From NCBI GenBank assembly GCA_001898095.1, contig MKSH01000052.1, positions 1-6,098 on the forward strand: 6,098 bases of DNA. Reading direction: 5' to 3'. Below, one piece after another: positions 5,151 through 6,098 of the stretch. Within the stretch, counting starts at the first letter, position 1. Every line of letters begins with the position of its first letter. A program made the position numbers and the translations under genes. This DNA is from Solirubrobacterales bacterium 70-9. Lineage in GTDB: Bacteria > Actinomycetota > Thermoleophilia > Solirubrobacterales > 70-9. The notes under the pieces were generated by a model. It was not told where the DNA came from. It worked only from the letters and a program-made list of their open reading frames with translations, and did no database searches.

Positions 5151-5644
5151 TGCTGAGCGCCAGCGCGAAGAGCCATGCTCGGTCGCTTCGCGTGGGTCTT
5201 GCACTCATCGGCGTGGCCGGCGCCGCGCTGGCGATCGACGCGAGCACCAAGTCGGCTTCCGGCGCAAGTCTCGACCCCGGCGAGCGCAGTCAGATCCTCC
5301 CCGGCTTGGCGATGGTGCATGCCGAAAACTCGGGGGCGGCCTTCGGACTACTCGCCGGCGGGGGCACCTGGCTGCTGCCGGCGATCAGCGCTCTGGCGAT
5401 CGTCGCCGGCATCGTGATCTTGTCCCGCCGGCGGCTGCTCGTCTCGATCCCCGGCGCCCTGGCAATGGGGGGCGCGGTCGGCAACCTGGTCGATCGTTTC
5501 GGTGATTCCCGTGTCACCGACTGGCTCGAACTGCCGAACTGGCCTCCCTTCAACCTCGCCGATGTCTCAATCGTCGTCGGAATCGCCCTGGTCGCAATGC
5601 AGCTGCTCGGGCGAACGGGAACCCGCGAGACTCAATTCGATTAG
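5147..5644 (+). CDS. lspA: Lipoprotein signal peptidase (signal peptidase II)
   Basis: This 165-residue integral membrane aspartyl protease cuts signal peptides from prolipoproteins just before the lipid-modified cysteine. Counting from the second ATG (5150), the family signatures are present: Asp30 in DASTK (usually DQxTK), ENSGAAFG (59-66), GGAVGNLVDR (107-116) with catalytic Asp115, and FNLADVSI (134-141) with catalytic Asp138. Four membrane segments are expected near 15-31, 72-91, 96-112 and 139-153, and the length is normal. ATG 5147 or 5150 fits; both overlap the previous ORF's TGA and the ribosome-binding site is weak (GAGG at 5132-5135), so coupled translation is likely. An in-frame ATG at 5117 lacks support. 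Housekeeping lspA usually sits near ileS or rluD, so a copy behind a metal pump suggests a dedicated paralogue, as in the pbr lead-resistance operons. Confidence 0.94.
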   Translation: MMLSASAKSHARSLRVGLALIGVAGAALAIDASTKSASGASLDPGERSQILPGLAMVHAENSGAAFGLLAGGGTWLLPAISALAIVAGIVILSRRRLLVSIPGALAMGGAVGNLVDRFGDSRVTDWLELPNWPPFNLADVSIVVGIALVAMQLLGRTGTRETQFD

Positions 5645-5647
5645 GGT

Positions 5648-5675
5648 ATCCGAATTAGGTACCCCTAATTCGGAT
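5648..5675. promoter_or_regulatory. Perfect inverted repeat resembling a DtxR/IdeR iron box
   Basis: ATCCGAATTAGG and CCTAATTCGGAT are exact reverse complements around TACC. The core TTAGG-N4-CCTAA has the same half-sites and spacing as the first 14 bases of the actinobacterial IdeR/DtxR consensus TTAGGTTAGSCTAACCTAA when S is C, which is the site of one repressor dimer. It lies 20 bases before the start of a ferric-iron-binding protein gene, so iron-dependent repression is the likely role. TCTAAT (5675-5680) could be an overlapping -10 element, but no good -35 is seen. A terminator role for the lspA operon is less likely because the arms are AT-rich and no T-run follows. Confidence 0.65.
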
Positions 5676-5685
5676 CTAATCCTCC

Positions 5686-5691
5686 AGGAGG
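5686..5691 (+). promoter_or_regulatory. Ribosome-binding site of the iron-binding lipoprotein
   Basis: AGGAGG ends 4 bases before the GTG at 5696, a strong but slightly close site that fixes this start. It is the right half of the dyad CCTCC-A-GGAGG (5681-5691), so the same transcript carries an anti-Shine-Dalgarno-like copy directly beside it. Confidence 0.8.
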
Positions 5692-5695
5692 TTTC

Positions 5696-6098
5696 GTGGG
5701 CTCTCGAATCTACCGACAGATCTTTGCTGCTCTTTGCCTGGGATCTCTCGCTGCCCTGCTCTTCGCCGGATGCGGCGGGTCCTCGTCGGACTCGGACGCT
5801 TCGCTGACCCTCTACAGCGCCCAGCACGAACCGATGACCGAAGCACTGGCCCAGGGCTTCGAAGAGGGGAACGGCGCCAAGGTCCAGATTCGCTGCGGCG
5901 AGGACGAGGGGCGTGCGAGTCAGATCGAGCAGGAGGGCGACGCCTCGCCCGCAGACGTCGTCCTGACCGAGAACACGCCGCCGCTGGAAGCGCTGGCCGA
6001 GAACGGCCTGTTGGCCAAGGTCGAACCTTCGACCCTCGCCGAAGTCCCCTCCCAGTACAGCTCGCCGAGCGGGCGCTGGGTCGGAGTCGCGGCGCGAG
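5696..6098 (+). CDS. Fe(III) ABC transporter substrate-binding lipoprotein (FbpA-type), N-terminal part
   Basis: The first 134 residues of a secreted, membrane-anchored iron-binding protein are present; the gene runs off the right edge, and about 200 more residues are expected. The start GTG 5696 has AGGAGG just upstream. A lipoprotein signal peptide runs to Cys26 in the lipobox FAGC (Phe at -3 is less usual than Leu), followed by a Ser/Asp/Gly-rich linker. The mature domain opens LTLYSAQHEPM, then SPADVVLTENTPPLEALAENGLL and SSPSGRWVGVAAR, matching ferric-ion-binding proteins. His44 and Glu92 line up with the His9 and Glu57 iron ligands of Haemophilus FbpA; the tyrosine pair would lie beyond the window. 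Permease and ATPase genes probably follow. The inverted repeat before it suggests iron regulation. Maturation needs a signal peptidase II such as the one encoded directly upstream. Confidence 0.92.
   Translation, partial: MGSRIYRQIFAALCLGSLAALLFAGCGGSSSDSDASLTLYSAQHEPMTEALAQGFEEGNGAKVQIRCGEDEGRASQIEQEGDASPADVVLTENTPPLEALAENGLLAKVEPSTLAEVPSQYSSPSGRWVGVAAR

Noticed and set aside
5648..5675. Intrinsic terminator for the lspA operon
   Set aside because: The stem is AT-rich and is followed by CTAATCC rather than a T-run. The operator reading explains the sequence better.

Overview
The window is GC-rich, uses GTG starts freely and packs its genes with 4-base GTGA/ATGA overlaps. This gene density, the CmtR-type cadmium/lead sensor and the DtxR/IdeR-like iron box point to a high-GC actinobacterium, possibly a deep-branching, Thermoleophilia-like lineage. 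The lineage is inference only. No rRNA, tRNA, CRISPR array or insertion sequence was seen.

Left part (1-2508), minus strand. A transcription unit runs leftward from 2508. It begins with a 91-residue zinc-ribbon protein with two CxxC pairs. Next is a large polytopic membrane protein with a degenerate alkaline-phosphatase-like extracellular domain, and then a 67-codon ORF joined to it by a GTGA overlap. The membrane protein has an oddity: an excellent Sec signal peptide is encoded in frame directly upstream of its first usable start codon, but no ATG, GTG or TTG opens that stretch. A 1-base shortfall in a C5 run would explain this. At the far left edge a rightward gene may end at 50, with a weak hairpin between the two converging ends.

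Middle part (2509-5644), plus strand. A divergent, AT-rich promoter region leads into a heavy-metal efflux operon. Its first gene is an ArsR/SmtB repressor carrying the three cysteines of Mycobacterium tuberculosis CmtR at matching spacing. It overlaps by 4 bases with a P1B-type metal-exporting ATPase that has no N-terminal metal-binding domain and has unusual membrane motifs (APC and HEAAE). After the ATPase comes a 67-codon ORF that overlaps both neighbours by 4 bases, then a signal peptidase II (lspA). The pairing of a metal ATPase with a lipoprotein signal peptidase recalls the pbr lead-resistance operons. Cd, Pb or Zn entering the cell would release the repressor and switch on export. What LspA adds is not settled.

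Right part (5645-6098). A perfect 12-bp inverted repeat with a 4-base spacer contains TTAGG-N4-CCTAA, which matches the site for one dimer of DtxR/IdeR iron regulators. Just downstream, after a strong ribosome-binding site, begins an FbpA-type ferric-iron-binding lipoprotein of an ABC importer, cut by the window edge. The window therefore joins a toxic-metal export operon to what looks like an iron-repressed uptake operon.
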